The notes under the pieces: model-generated
What the model was told of the DNA's origin: nothing
The model's input: the letters and a program-made list of their open reading frames with translations, nothing else
The model's database searches: none
Position numbers and translations under genes: made by a program
Shown: positions 18,376 to 27,078 of the stretch, one piece after another
Layout: each line of letters starts with the position of its first letter
How positions within the stretch are numbered: the first letter of the stretch is position 1
Source: Treponema sp.
GTDB lineage: Bacteria; Spirochaetota; Spirochaetia; Treponematales; Treponemataceae
Direction: 5' to 3'
DNA length: 32,211 nt
NCBI GenBank assembly: GCA_018385395.1
Contig: JAHBAD010000074.1
Coordinates: 1-32,211 of the forward strand

Positions 18376-19140
18376 TTACCTGACTTCACCAGGCTTTTTC
18401 CGCCATTCTGCTACCTGTTGTGCAATCAGTTCTTTTGCTTCATCAAGAATCTGCTGCTGTTCTTCTTTGGTCTTCGGATTATCGTAAACTTTCAGAACTT
18501 TTACACGATAAGAACCATTTTTCAGGTTTTTCATGATTTTCATAAGATCACGAAGCTCCCATCCGCCATCAAGTGCACAAACAACAACAGGAAGCCCGGT
18601 ACTTTCCGTTAATTTTCTGAATCCTGCCGAATAGAATTTCCCAAGTTCCCCATTTTTAGTTCTTGTTCCTTCAGGAAAAAGAACTGGAACCTGATTCTGT
18701 TCAAGACATTTTTTTCCGAACTTTTCCATATATCTCATGGCATCCATAGGTTTTGCCTTACGAGGAATCATACAATGTCCCTGAGTGCGAAGCATTTCTG
18801 AAACAACAGGAATATGCCGGCTTAAGGAATCTTTTGCTACAAAACGAAGAGTCTTTTTCCGGCGGAAATAATTCATATAACATGGAATATCAAGAAGACT
18901 CTGATGATTTGAAACAATTATAAACTGTTCAGGAAGTTCTGAATCATGTTCGTGGTAACCGAAAAAATGGAATTTTCTGTAACAGTTTAAAATAGCAAAA
19001 AGACGAGGTGCACAAACGTACACGATATAATCCGAAATTGCAAGGCTCCAGCGGTATGAAACAGGATATGCAATTATATTAAGAACAGCCGGACAAAAAA
19101 GCATAACAAGAAGACAGATAAGTGTTATTAAACTAGCCAT
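18376..19140 (-). CDS. plsC: 1-acyl-sn-glycerol-3-phosphate acyltransferase
   Basis: Acyltransferase motifs NHQSLLDI, FVAKDSLSRHIPVVSEML, LFPEGTRTKNGELGKFYSAGF. Confidence 0.9.
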   Translation of the reverse strand: MASLITLICLLVMLFCPAVLNIIAYPVSYRWSLAISDYIVYVCAPRLFAILNCYRKFHFFGYHEHDSELPEQFIIVSNHQSLLDIPCYMNYFRRKKTLRFVAKDSLSRHIPVVSEMLRTQGHCMIPRKAKPMDAMRYMEKFGKKCLEQNQVPVLFPEGTRTKNGELGKFYSAGFRKLTESTGLPVVVCALDGGWELRDLMKIMKNLKNGSYRVKVLKVYDNPKTKEEQQQILDEAKELIAQQVAEWRKKPGEVR

Positions 19141-19155
19141 AAAAAAATCCTAACA

Positions 19156-19190
19156 GAAAAAAACCGTCTTCAAGACGAAGACGGTTTTTG
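19156..19190 (-). terminator. Intrinsic terminator of rpmE
   Basis: AAAAACCGTCTTC...GAAGACGGTTTTT perfect hairpin with A/T-rich flanks (potentially bidirectional). Confidence 0.82.
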
Positions 19191-19204
19191 AAATAAACAA
19201 AAAA

Positions 19205-19423
19205 CTATTTGTTTTCTGATTTTCCGAAGTTTGCGTAACGTTTGTTGAAACGATCGATACGTCCGGCTGTGTCAACGAGTTTCTGCTTACCAGTATAGAA
19301 TGGGTGGCAGGCAGAACAAATTTCAACATGAATGTCTTTTACTGTTGAACGTGTTTCGATTACATTACCGCATACGCAAGTAATTGTTGTGAGTGTGTAC
19401 TCTGGATGAATATCCTTTTTCAT
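19205..19423 (-). CDS. rpmE: 50S ribosomal protein L31 (Zn-binding, C+ form)
   Basis: MKKDIHPEY... [12 protein letters not shown]...[31 protein letters not shown]. Confidence 0.93.
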   Translation of the reverse strand: MKKDIHPEYTLTTITCVCGNVIETRSTVKDIHVEICSACHPFYTGKQKLVDTAGRIDRFNKRYANFGKSENK

Positions 19424-19621
19424 TTGGATCCCCTATCGGCTTTGCCCGGTTGTGTAGAAATAAATCAAGCCGCAACCACAAAACCTAAAATTTGTTATAA
19501 CAGAATGAAACTAACATATTAAAAAAAAAAAATCAATAGAAAGTTGAATAATAAAGTTGCGGACTGGAGACTTTGGATTTATAATATTTCCATTAAATGG
19601 TTACAAAAAAAGGAGACATAT

Positions 19622-20881
19622 ATGGAAGAACCACGTGTAGTATCGATTATTTTGGGAGGCGGTAAAGGAACTCGTCTCTACCCTCTCACAAAAGAAAGAT
19701 CAAAACCAGCCGTTTCATTCGGCGGTAAATATAGAATTGTTGATATCCCAATTTCTAACTGTATTAACTCAGGTTACAAGAAAATTTACCTTTTAACACA
19801 GTTCAATTCGGTATCACTTCATATGCACATTACAAACAGCTATAACTTTGACCGTTTCTCTAACGGCTTTGTTGAAATTATGGCTGCAGAACAGACTCTG
19901 GAACATTCAGGATGGTACGAAGGTACAGCTGATGCCGTAAGAAAACACATGAATCACTTTAAGGCTCAGAATCCTACTCATTACATCATTCTTTCAGGTG
20001 ACCAGCTTTACAAAATGGACCTGAAACACTTCCTGAACGAACATATTAAGTCAGGTGCAGACGTAACAATTGCTACAACAGCTGTAAACCGCCATGACGC
20101 TTCGGGTTTTGGTATCATGAAAATTGATGAAAATAACCGCATCAAAGAATTCATGGAAAAACCTAAGAAGGACCTGAACATCGATTCATGGAAGATTCCA
20201 GAAGCTGCCCGCGGAGACCTTCCAAAAGAAAAAGAATACCTGGCTTCTATGGGTATCTACATCTTCAATGCAGATACAATGGAAGAAGTCCTGAACAATG
20301 AATATACAGACTTTGGTAAAGAAATCATTCCTGAAGCAATCACAAAGAAAAAAATTAATTCTTATATCTTTAATGATTACTGGGAAGATATTGGAACTAT
20401 CAAAAGTTTCTACGATGCAAATATCGAACTTACAGATCTTAAACCACGTTTCAACCTGTTCGATATGGAAAATCCTATCTATACACACATGAGAAACCTG
20501 CCTGCTTCAAAAATCAATAAAGCAGACCTGGATTCGGTTCTTGTTTCAGACGGATGTATTATTACAAATGCAAAACTCCACAAGTCTATAATTGGTGTTC
20601 GTTCGTTCATCAATGACGGATGTGATTTTGACGGAGTAATCATGATGGGTGCCGACTTCTATGACATGGAGGCAAAAAAAGGCGTTCCTTCTGTTGGTAT
20701 CGGTAAAAACTGTAAAATTGCAAAAACAATCATCGACAAAAATGCCCGTATCGGTGACAACTGTAAAATCAACGTTTCAGGAAAAGTTTACGAAGACGGT
20801 GATTACGGTACATTCTATGTTTCTGACGGTATCATCGTAATCCGTAAGGGAGCAATTATCCAGGACGGAACTGTAATTTAA
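19622..20881 (+). CDS. glgC: Glucose-1-phosphate adenylyltransferase
   Basis: ILGGGKGTRLYPLTKERSKPAVSFGGKYRIVDIPISNCINSG, VEIMAAEQTLEHSGWYEGTADAVRKH, FNDYWEDIGTI; AGGAG SD before ATG 19622 (ORF track start 19544). Confidence 0.93.
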   Translation: MEEPRVVSIILGGGKGTRLYPLTKERSKPAVSFGGKYRIVDIPISNCINSGYKKIYLLTQFNSVSLHMHITNSYNFDRFSNGFVEIMAAEQTLEHSGWYEGTADAVRKHMNHFKAQNPTHYIILSGDQLYKMDLKHFLNEHIKSGADVTIATTAVNRHDASGFGIMKIDENNRIKEFMEKPKKDLNIDSWKIPEAARGDLPKEKEYLASMGIYIFNADTMEEVLNNEYTDFGKEIIPEAITKKKINSYIFNDYWEDIGTIKSFYDANIELTDLKPRFNLFDMENPIYTHMRNLPASKINKADLDSVLVSDGCIITNAKLHKSIIGVRSFINDGCDFDGVIMMGADFYDMEAKKGVPSVGIGKNCKIAKTIIDKNARIGDNCKINVSGKVYEDGDYGTFYVSDGIIVIRKGAIIQDGTVI

Positions 20882-20921
20882 TTCACAATGCAAAATGCAT
20901 AATTAATAATATTTATAACAG

Positions 20922-20956
20922 GCGTCTGAGATATTTATTTCAGACGCTTTTTTTTT
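20922..20956 (+). terminator. Intrinsic terminator of glgC
   Basis: GCGTCTGAgatatttattTCAGACGC followed by T9. Confidence 0.9.
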
Positions 20957-21003
20957 GGAAACTTTCTGTTTATAAAATAGTTATAAAAATAAAGGGAAAA
21001 ATT

Positions 21004-21321
21004 ATGGGTGATATTTTTGAAAAAATGGGAAATCTCTTAAGTGAGAAAATTGAAAATGAAATGCAAAATGCAGAACGCATAATTCACAATATTACTGAAA
21101 GTGAAATTGATAATTTACAATTAAAAATTGAAAATACTGAAAATGATTCCGAATCAGAAACAGAAATACCACTAACTGCAGAACAACTGTCCATTCTCAA
21201 TTCTCAAATTTCAATTAAGAAACCACAAACTGCAGAACGCATTCCCTCCGGAAACTACACCGAAGACACTCCTGTAAAAATCATCACCGGAACCGCTTCC
21301 TTTTCTTCATCATCAGACTAA
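21004..21321 (+). CDS. Small hypothetical protein partly built of dispersed AT-rich repeat sequence
   Basis: 105-aa ORF, AGGGAAAAATT then ATG; low-complexity hydrophilic; segments match intergenic repeat words (see findings). Confidence 0.5.
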   Translation: MGDIFEKMGNLLSEKIENEMQNAERIIHNITESEIDNLQLKIENTENDSESETEIPLTAEQLSILNSQISIKKPQTAERIPSGNYTEDTPVKIITGTASFSSSSD

Positions 21322-21333
21322 CTGCCCACTGAC

Positions 21334-22674
21334 TTACTCTTCTTCGCCAAGCTTTCTGTAAAGCGTCTTCCGTCCGATTCCAAGAACTTCGGCACATTTT
21401 GACCGGTTCCCGCCGCAAAAAGCCAGAGTTTCATTTATTATAATCATTTCAGCTTCTTCCATTGAGGTGCCAAGTGGAATTGAAATAGCCTTATCTCCCG
21501 ACCCGTTCTGTAAATAATCAGGAAGATCTGCAAGTTTTACCGTATCAGAAACACTCATGGCAACACAACCTTCCACAACGTTCTGAAGCTGACGGATATT
21601 TCCAGGCCATGAATAATTTGACAGGGCACTTTTTGCCTTGGAATCAAATCCCTTTACGTTTTTTCCGTTTTCTTCATTAAAGCGTTCAAGGAAGCTTGAA
21701 ACCAGAAGCGGGATATCTTCTTTTCTTTCGCGGAGAGGAGGAACCTGAACAGAAACAACATTAAGGCGATAATAAAGGTCTTCGCGGAAACGACCTGCTT
21801 TTACTTCTTCTTCAAGGTTTCTGTTTGTAGCAGCAATAATTCTTACATCAACATCAATTGTCTTTTCACCGCCTACACGTTCAAACTGACGGTTCTGAAT
21901 TACGCGTAAAAGTTTTACCTGAACCGACTGGCTGATTTCCCCGATTTCATCAAGGAAAATTGTTCCGCCATGGGCAAGTTCAAAGCGCCCCTTCTGCATT
22001 TTATCGGCGCCGGTGAAAGCACCTTCTTCGTGTCCGAAAAGTTCACTTTCAAGAAGGCTTTCACTTAAAGCGGCACAATGCACTTTTATAAGAGGTTTAT
22101 CTTTCCTTGGGCTTAATGCATGAATAGCATCGGCAACACCTTCTTTACCAACCCCGCTTTCACCTGTAATAAGAACTGTTGCCTTACTTGGGGCAACACG
22201 GGTAATTTTTTCCATAACTGATTTTAGGACGCTGCTTTTTCCGACCATTTCGGAAAGTGCTTTTTTCTTTTCAAGTTCATTTTCAAGCTGCTTTTTCTGA
22301 AGCTTAAGCTCGCGGCCTTCAAGAGCGTTTTTTACGATTTTATTTAAATGGTCAAGGTCTAAAGGTTTTGTAAGAAAATCGTAAGCCCCCATTTTAATGG
22401 CTTTTGTAGCATCGTCAATACTTCCGTGACCGGTAAGAACGATAACAGGAATTCCAGGGTTTTCTGTTGTAATATGACGGACAACTTCTTCCCCCGATAT
22501 TCCGTCCATACGGAGGTCTGTAATAACAAGGTCGATATCACCTTTCTTTACAAGAGCAAGACCGTCCTTCCCGTTGGCAGCCTGTTTTACTTCATAACCT
22601 TCAAGTTCAAAGTTATCGCAAAGACCTGAGCGGATATTTTCTTCATCATCAATTGTAAGAATTGTACTTTTCAT
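21334..22674 (-). CDS. Sigma-54-dependent response regulator (NtrC/AtoC family)
   Basis: Receiver (DLVITDLRMDGISG), AAA+ with GESGVGKEGVADAIH and ESELFGHEEGAFTGADKMQKGRFE, Fis-type HTH NRSKCAEVLGIGRKTLYRKL. Confidence 0.93.
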   Translation of the reverse strand: MKSTILTIDDEENIRSGLCDNFELEGYEVKQAANGKDGLALVKKGDIDLVITDLRMDGISGEEVVRHITTENPGIPVIVLTGHGSIDDATKAIKMGAYDFLTKPLDLDHLNKIVKNALEGRELKLQKKQLENELEKKKALSEMVGKSSVLKSVMEKITRVAPSKATVLITGESGVGKEGVADAIHALSPRKDKPLIKVHCAALSESLLESELFGHEEGAFTGADKMQKGRFELAHGGTIFLDEIGEISQSVQVKLLRVIQNRQFERVGGEKTIDVDVRIIAATNRNLEEEVKAGRFREDLYYRLNVVSVQVPPLRERKEDIPLLVSSFLERFNEENGKNVKGFDSKAKSALSNYSWPGNIRQLQNVVEGCVAMSVSDTVKLADLPDYLQNGSGDKAISIPLGTSMEEAEMIIINETLAFCGGNRSKCAEVLGIGRKTLYRKLGEEE

Positions 22675-22686
22675 ATTTCACCCCGA

Positions 22687-23916
22687 TTAACTAAGGAGTT
22701 TTGTTTCGCTTTGAGGAAGCGGAAAAGACATTACAAAATTGGTGCCTTCACCTTCTGTTGAATCAACTCCAATCTCCCCGGAAAACTCTTTCACAATTTT
22801 ATAAACCATAGTCATACCAAGTCCTGTACCGTTTGCCTTGGTAGTAAAATATGGTTCAAAAAGTTTGTTTTTTGTTTCTTCATTCATACCGCAACCATTA
22901 TCTGCCACGGCAATAATATATTTTCCGTCACGGACACAATTTGCAATCTTGAATCTGCCTTCCATATTTTCTGCATTCCCGTCAGGAAATTTTGATTTTA
23001 TGGCAGCAAGGGCATTCTGTGCCATATTCATTAAAACTTCACGAAAAAGCTTTTCATCAATAAGAATTCTGGCATCTTTTTCAAGATGTTCAACTTCAAA
23101 ACTGATTCCATTCTTTTTGAACTCAGGACGGAAAAAATCAGAAACTGCTGTGATTATACCGACTGGATTTTTAAGTTCAAGTTTCGCATTTACAGGACGA
23201 ACTGCAAAAAGAAAATCCATAACAAGTGAATTCAGATGCTCAATTTCTTCATTTACAACATCAATATGATCTTCAACAAATTTTCTTGCCGGAAGTGTAT
23301 CTGCATTTTCGCGGGCCTTTTCAAGGGCACGCTGAACAAGCTGAATGTGAATTGAAATTGCACCAAGAGGATTTTTTATCTCATGAGCCATACCTGCAGC
23401 AAGGTTTGTAAGGCTTGCAAGTTTTTCCATACGATGCAAAAGAACATCCTGATTTTTGCTGTCAGTAATATCCTTCACAATAATAATAGTACCATTCAGA
23501 TTGCTTTCCTGAAAAAGTGGCCCAACGTTTACAGAAAGAAAACGGACGGTTCCGCCGTCTGTAGAAATAGTAAATTCACTGGAAGCATTTGTAATTTTCT
23601 TATCAAAACAATTCTTAAGAAAAACTGAAATTTCTTCTTCTGAAACAAGATCCCAGGCCGGAACATTATCGCTTACATAAATATCTCCTGAAGAAATTCC
23701 TAAAAGCCTCTGAGCTGATGAATTACTATGAACATGATTGTAATTTTCATCAACAATAAGAAGTCCAGAAGATAAAGATTCAAAAATTGCCCAGAACTGG
23801 TCATTTTCCAAAGAAACTTCTTCCATTTTTTCCGAAAGATTCTTTATGAGACGCTGAAGCTCTTCTTTAGAAAGCTTTTCTGTTTTTTCAGTTACTTTAT
23901 TTACAAATCGGCGCAT
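22687..23916 (-). CDS. PAS-containing sensor histidine kinase (NtrB/AtoS-like), cytoplasmic
   Basis: PAS region, H-box LAAGMAHEIKNPLGAISIHIQLV, HATPase VADNGCGMNEETKNKLFEPYFTTKANGTGLGMTMVYKIV; no signal peptide or TM. Confidence 0.92.
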   Translation of the reverse strand: MRRFVNKVTEKTEKLSKEELQRLIKNLSEKMEEVSLENDQFWAIFESLSSGLLIVDENYNHVHSNSSAQRLLGISSGDIYVSDNVPAWDLVSEEEISVFLKNCFDKKITNASSEFTISTDGGTVRFLSVNVGPLFQESNLNGTIIIVKDITDSKNQDVLLHRMEKLASLTNLAAGMAHEIKNPLGAISIHIQLVQRALEKARENADTLPARKFVEDHIDVVNEEIEHLNSLVMDFLFAVRPVNAKLELKNPVGIITAVSDFFRPEFKKNGISFEVEHLEKDARILIDEKLFREVLMNMAQNALAAIKSKFPDGNAENMEGRFKIANCVRDGKYIIAVADNGCGMNEETKNKLFEPYFTTKANGTGLGMTMVYKIVKEFSGEIGVDSTEGEGTNFVMSFPLPQSETKLLS

Positions 23917-25130
23917 TTAAATATATTCCCGTTTGTCATATTCAGTTTCAAAAATTCCCTGAACAGGTTTTCAAGAGCTCCCTGGGGATTCTGGTTATAA
24001 CCTGTCACATTTGTCCAGCATTCAAGAGTTTTTGCCGAAACTTGGGAAAGGATTTCTGCCCCGCCCTGACTGTACATAAGAGGTCGAAGCATTTTATTCA
24101 GATACTGAAGGAAAAGCTTCAGCTGAATTCTAGGATTAAAATTTCCGCTTGCCTTTACAATTGCACCAAAATCGGGAGCTTTTGCCGAAAGAACCCCGTT
24201 CATGAATTCTGCAGCCTGTTGGTTTAATACAACAGGTGAAACAGGAAGAAAAGTCATGAGGTAATCGTTAAGACTTCCCGTAAACTCCGGTTTATGAAAA
24301 ACCGCATTGATTACATCATCCTGATGCTGTTTTGGCCGTTCAATAAAACTATAAGTTCTGACACGGCTCAGAATAGTGGGCATAACTGCATTGCGTTTTG
24401 AAGTAAGAAGAATAAAAACCGTATCACTTGGAGGTTCCTCCAGAATCTTTAAAAGTGCATTACGAACGCTTTCATTCATGCGGTCAGCATTTTCGATGAT
24501 TACAGTCTTTTTACCTTCATCATTTTTCATACGAGCCCAGTTTTCCATGTTACGGATCTGAGCAATTGGAATCGTGTCGTAAAGATATTCGCTTTCAAGT
24601 TTGAGTGCGGCTTCTTTTATCTTTTCACATTTTTTTGAAAGTTCTTCAAAAGGCGGAAGCTTGCGGGGAAAATCCAGTTCTTCAAGCATTTCATTTACGG
24701 CCCCCACCTGAGCACCTATTTTATTTACGTTCTTATCACCTTCAAGAAGAACATCGCTGAAGCGGAGTGTAAGCTTTCGTACCGAACGAAGAAAAAGATA
24801 CCTTGCCGCATCAATAAACCGGGCGTTCTGGGAATAAGCCCTTAAAAAAGTATCGCAGGCCGCATTAATTTCAAGGAAACAGTCTCTAGGTCCGCACAGA
24901 ATAAGGTTTGTAGACAGAAGAGATTTGTGCCGGAGGCAGGAAGGACAGGTACATTCAAAACTGCGGGGAATAGCTTCATGGCATGAAAGAATTCGCGCCG
25001 TTTCAAGGGCCGCTGTCAGCTTTCCAGAAGCATCATTTCCTGAAAAAAGAACTGAACCGGGAAAAGTCTTGTTTTTTATGTCAGAAGACAGTGCAAGTTT
25101 TGCCGGCTGTCCAAGAAGATTTTCGTACAT
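23901..25130 (-). CDS. holB: DNA polymerase III delta'-like subunit (HolB/DnaX-type AAA)
   Basis: LLGQPAKLALSSDIKNKTFPGSVLFSGNDASGKLTAA, Cys cluster CTCPSC, VIIENADRMNESVRNALLKILEEPPSDTVFILLTS, MPTILSRVRTYSF. Confidence 0.8.
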   Translation of the reverse strand: MYENLLGQPAKLALSSDIKNKTFPGSVLFSGNDASGKLTAALETARILSCHEAIPRSFECTCPSCLRHKSLLSTNLILCGPRDCFLEINAACDTFLRAYSQNARFIDAARYLFLRSVRKLTLRFSDVLLEGDKNVNKIGAQVGAVNEMLEELDFPRKLPPFEELSKKCEKIKEAALKLESEYLYDTIPIAQIRNMENWARMKNDEGKKTVIIENADRMNESVRNALLKILEEPPSDTVFILLTSKRNAVMPTILSRVRTYSFIERPKQHQDDVINAVFHKPEFTGSLNDYLMTFLPVSPVVLNQQAAEFMNGVLSAKAPDFGAIVKASGNFNPRIQLKLFLQYLNKMLRPLMYSQGGAEILSQVSAKTLECWTNVTGYNQNPQGALENLFREFLKLNMTNGNIFKCADL

Positions 25131-25621
25131 TAAGCAGCTCCTGTATCCGGATTCAGAACCTGTTCAATATGCTGGCTCTGATAAACTTTGTGAAAAAAGC
25201 TTCCTTCAGTTATACCGGAAACATCAATCCATGGCTGGGCTGTCATCAAAAAAAGGATAAAAAATGAGAGAACAAGGCCTTCAACAATGCCAAGAAGGAA
25301 CCCGAGGGCACGGTTCAAGCCGCCAACAATTTCTCCTGAAAAGATTTTTGAAAGAATCACTTCGATAATTTTTACAACAAGGAATACCAGCATAAAAATC
25401 AGAACGAATGCGATGACATTTCGTACTGTTTCATTTTTGATTGTTGCCTGAAACTGAAGAGCAAGTTTGTCATAAAACCAGACGGAAAATAAAACAGCCA
25501 GAACCCAGGATGCCTTACCAAGAACTTCTTTAATGAAGCCTTTGAATGCAGCAACAATTGCAATTACAAGTGTAATAACAAGAAATATGCAGTCAAGAAT
25601 ATTCAAAACATTAAGGATCAT
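25130..25621 (-). CDS. CvpA family membrane protein
   Basis: About 163-aa, four-TM pattern, NVLNILDCIFLVITLVIAIVAAFKGFIKEVLGKASWV, GGLNRALGFLLGIVEGLVL. Confidence 0.82.
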   Translation of the reverse strand: MILNVLNILDCIFLVITLVIAIVAAFKGFIKEVLGKASWVLAVLFSVWFYDKLALQFQATIKNETVRNVIAFVLIFMLVFLVVKIIEVILSKIFSGEIVGGLNRALGFLLGIVEGLVLSFFILFLMTAQPWIDVSGITEGSFFHKVYQSQHIEQVLNPDTGAA

Positions 25622-25622
25622 A

Positions 25623-26777
25623 CTAATTACCTGCCTTTTCCATAATAAGTTCAGCAATCTTTAATGCAGGTCTTGTTTCTCCGGTCAGAGCTTTAAGATT
25701 TTCTGCATAAACTTTGCGGCATTCTACATCGGTCATTTTTTCAAGTTTTGATTTCAGGTTTTCGCCAGTTGCCTCGTCTCCGAGAAGCACTTCTGCACAC
25801 CCTTTTTCTTCAAAGAATTTTGCATTGTCTACCTGGTCGCCTCTTGTGCCGTTTCCACAAAGAGGAACAAGAACCATAGGCTTATTCATAACGGCACATT
25901 CCCAGATGGAGTTTGCACCGGCACGGGAAAGGATTACGTCTGCAGAAGAAAGAACATCAGCCATTTCTTTATAGATAAAAGGATATGGTTTGTAATCATC
26001 TCCGTATTTTTCTTTAAGGGTTTTGTTTTCATTTTCATCAGTATTAACCATTCCTGTCTGATGAACGACAATAAAATGTTCACACAAAAAGTCCAGGTTT
26101 TCTGAAACCAGCTGATTTATCTGACGGGCGCCTGAACTTCCACCAAGAACAATGAGAACAGGTTTTTGGTGACTTTCAGGGATTCCTAAAAATGAAAGTC
26201 CTTTTGATTTATCTGCGCTGTAAAAAACAGGACGGACAGGATTTCCTGTTACAACAGATTTCGCCTTGTTTCCTTCGCTTAAGAAGCGTTTGGTTTCTTC
26301 GTAAGACAAAAGTATTTTGCTTGCTGATTTTGCATTGATTCTGTTTGCAAGACCCGGAGTAAAATCGCATTCATGTGTGAAAACCGGAATACCAAGAATT
26401 TTTGCTGCAATGCATGGAGGAACAGAAACGAATCCGCCTTTTGAAAAAAGAAGAGCCGGTTTCATTCTTAAAAGGATAAAAAAGGATTTGAAAAAACCGC
26501 CTGCAATCTTAAAAAGATCCGAAAAGTTTTTAAGTGAAAAATAACGGCGGAGCTTTCCTGAAGGAATTCCGTAAAAACGGTCAGCCGAAGACCTTCCGTC
26601 CCCTCTTACGGCGCTGGTCACGATTTTTTTATCCATACCCTTTGAACAGCCGAGCCACGAGATTTCTATATCAAAATTATTTTTTTCAGCAATTGATTTT
26701 AATTCATCAGCAACAGCAAGACCCGGATAAATATGCCCTGCAGTCCCACCACCAGTAAAGGCAATTTTTGTTTTCAT
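25623..26777 (-). CDS. murG: UDP-N-acetylglucosamine--N-acetylmuramyl-(pentapeptide) pyrophosphoryl-undecaprenol N-acetylglucosamine transferase
   Basis: FTGGGTAGHIYPGLAVADEL, HECDFTPGLANRI, VTGNPVRP, LGGSSGARQINQLV, LSRAGANSIWE, GDQVDNAKFFEEKGCA. Confidence 0.93.
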   Translation of the reverse strand: MKTKIAFTGGGTAGHIYPGLAVADELKSIAEKNNFDIEISWLGCSKGMDKKIVTSAVRGDGRSSADRFYGIPSGKLRRYFSLKNFSDLFKIAGGFFKSFFILLRMKPALLFSKGGFVSVPPCIAAKILGIPVFTHECDFTPGLANRINAKSASKILLSYEETKRFLSEGNKAKSVVTGNPVRPVFYSADKSKGLSFLGIPESHQKPVLIVLGGSSGARQINQLVSENLDFLCEHFIVVHQTGMVNTDENENKTLKEKYGDDYKPYPFIYKEMADVLSSADVILSRAGANSIWECAVMNKPMVLVPLCGNGTRGDQVDNAKFFEEKGCAEVLLGDEATGENLKSKLEKMTDVECRKVYAENLKALTGETRPALKIAELIMEKAGN

Positions 26778-26870
26778 AATATATCCATTTTAATATATGT
26801 ATATTTGAAATTCAACGAAAAGGCTTTTCAAAAAAAATCAAAAAAATTCATAAATTTTATTCCAGAGTTG

Positions 26871-26899
26871 TTGACACAAATTCGTGTTTCAGATAATAT
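26871..26899 (+). promoter_or_regulatory. Predicted sigma-70 promoter for tRNA-Phe
   Basis: TTGACA (26871-26876), 17-bp spacer, TAATAT (26894-26899); expected start about 6 nt before the tRNA 5' end. Confidence 0.75.
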
Positions 26900-26911
26900 A
26901 ACAATCACTTA

Positions 26912-26984
26912 GCCGCTGTAGCTCAGTTGGTAGAGCAATGGACTGAAAATCCATGTGTCGTTGGTTCGATTCCAACCGGTGGCA
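26912..26984 (+). tRNA. tRNA-Phe(GAA)
   Basis: Cloverleaf: GCCGCTG/CGGTGGC acceptor, GCTC/GAGC D-stem, TGGA-CTGAAAA-TCCA anticodon arm (GAA), GTTGG TTCGATT CCAAC T-arm; CCA not encoded. Confidence 0.95.
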
Positions 26985-27016
26985 AAAGACTCCTTAATCA
27001 GGAGTCTTTTTTTTTG
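26984..27016 (+). terminator. Intrinsic terminator after tRNA-Phe
   Basis: AAAAGACTCCTtaatcAGGAGTCTTTTTTTTT. Confidence 0.92.
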
Positions 27017-27078
27017 CCCTTTTCAAATCCTCCGCAATACGATATTTTTATCCCATACACATTTTGGAGGTTTAACTC

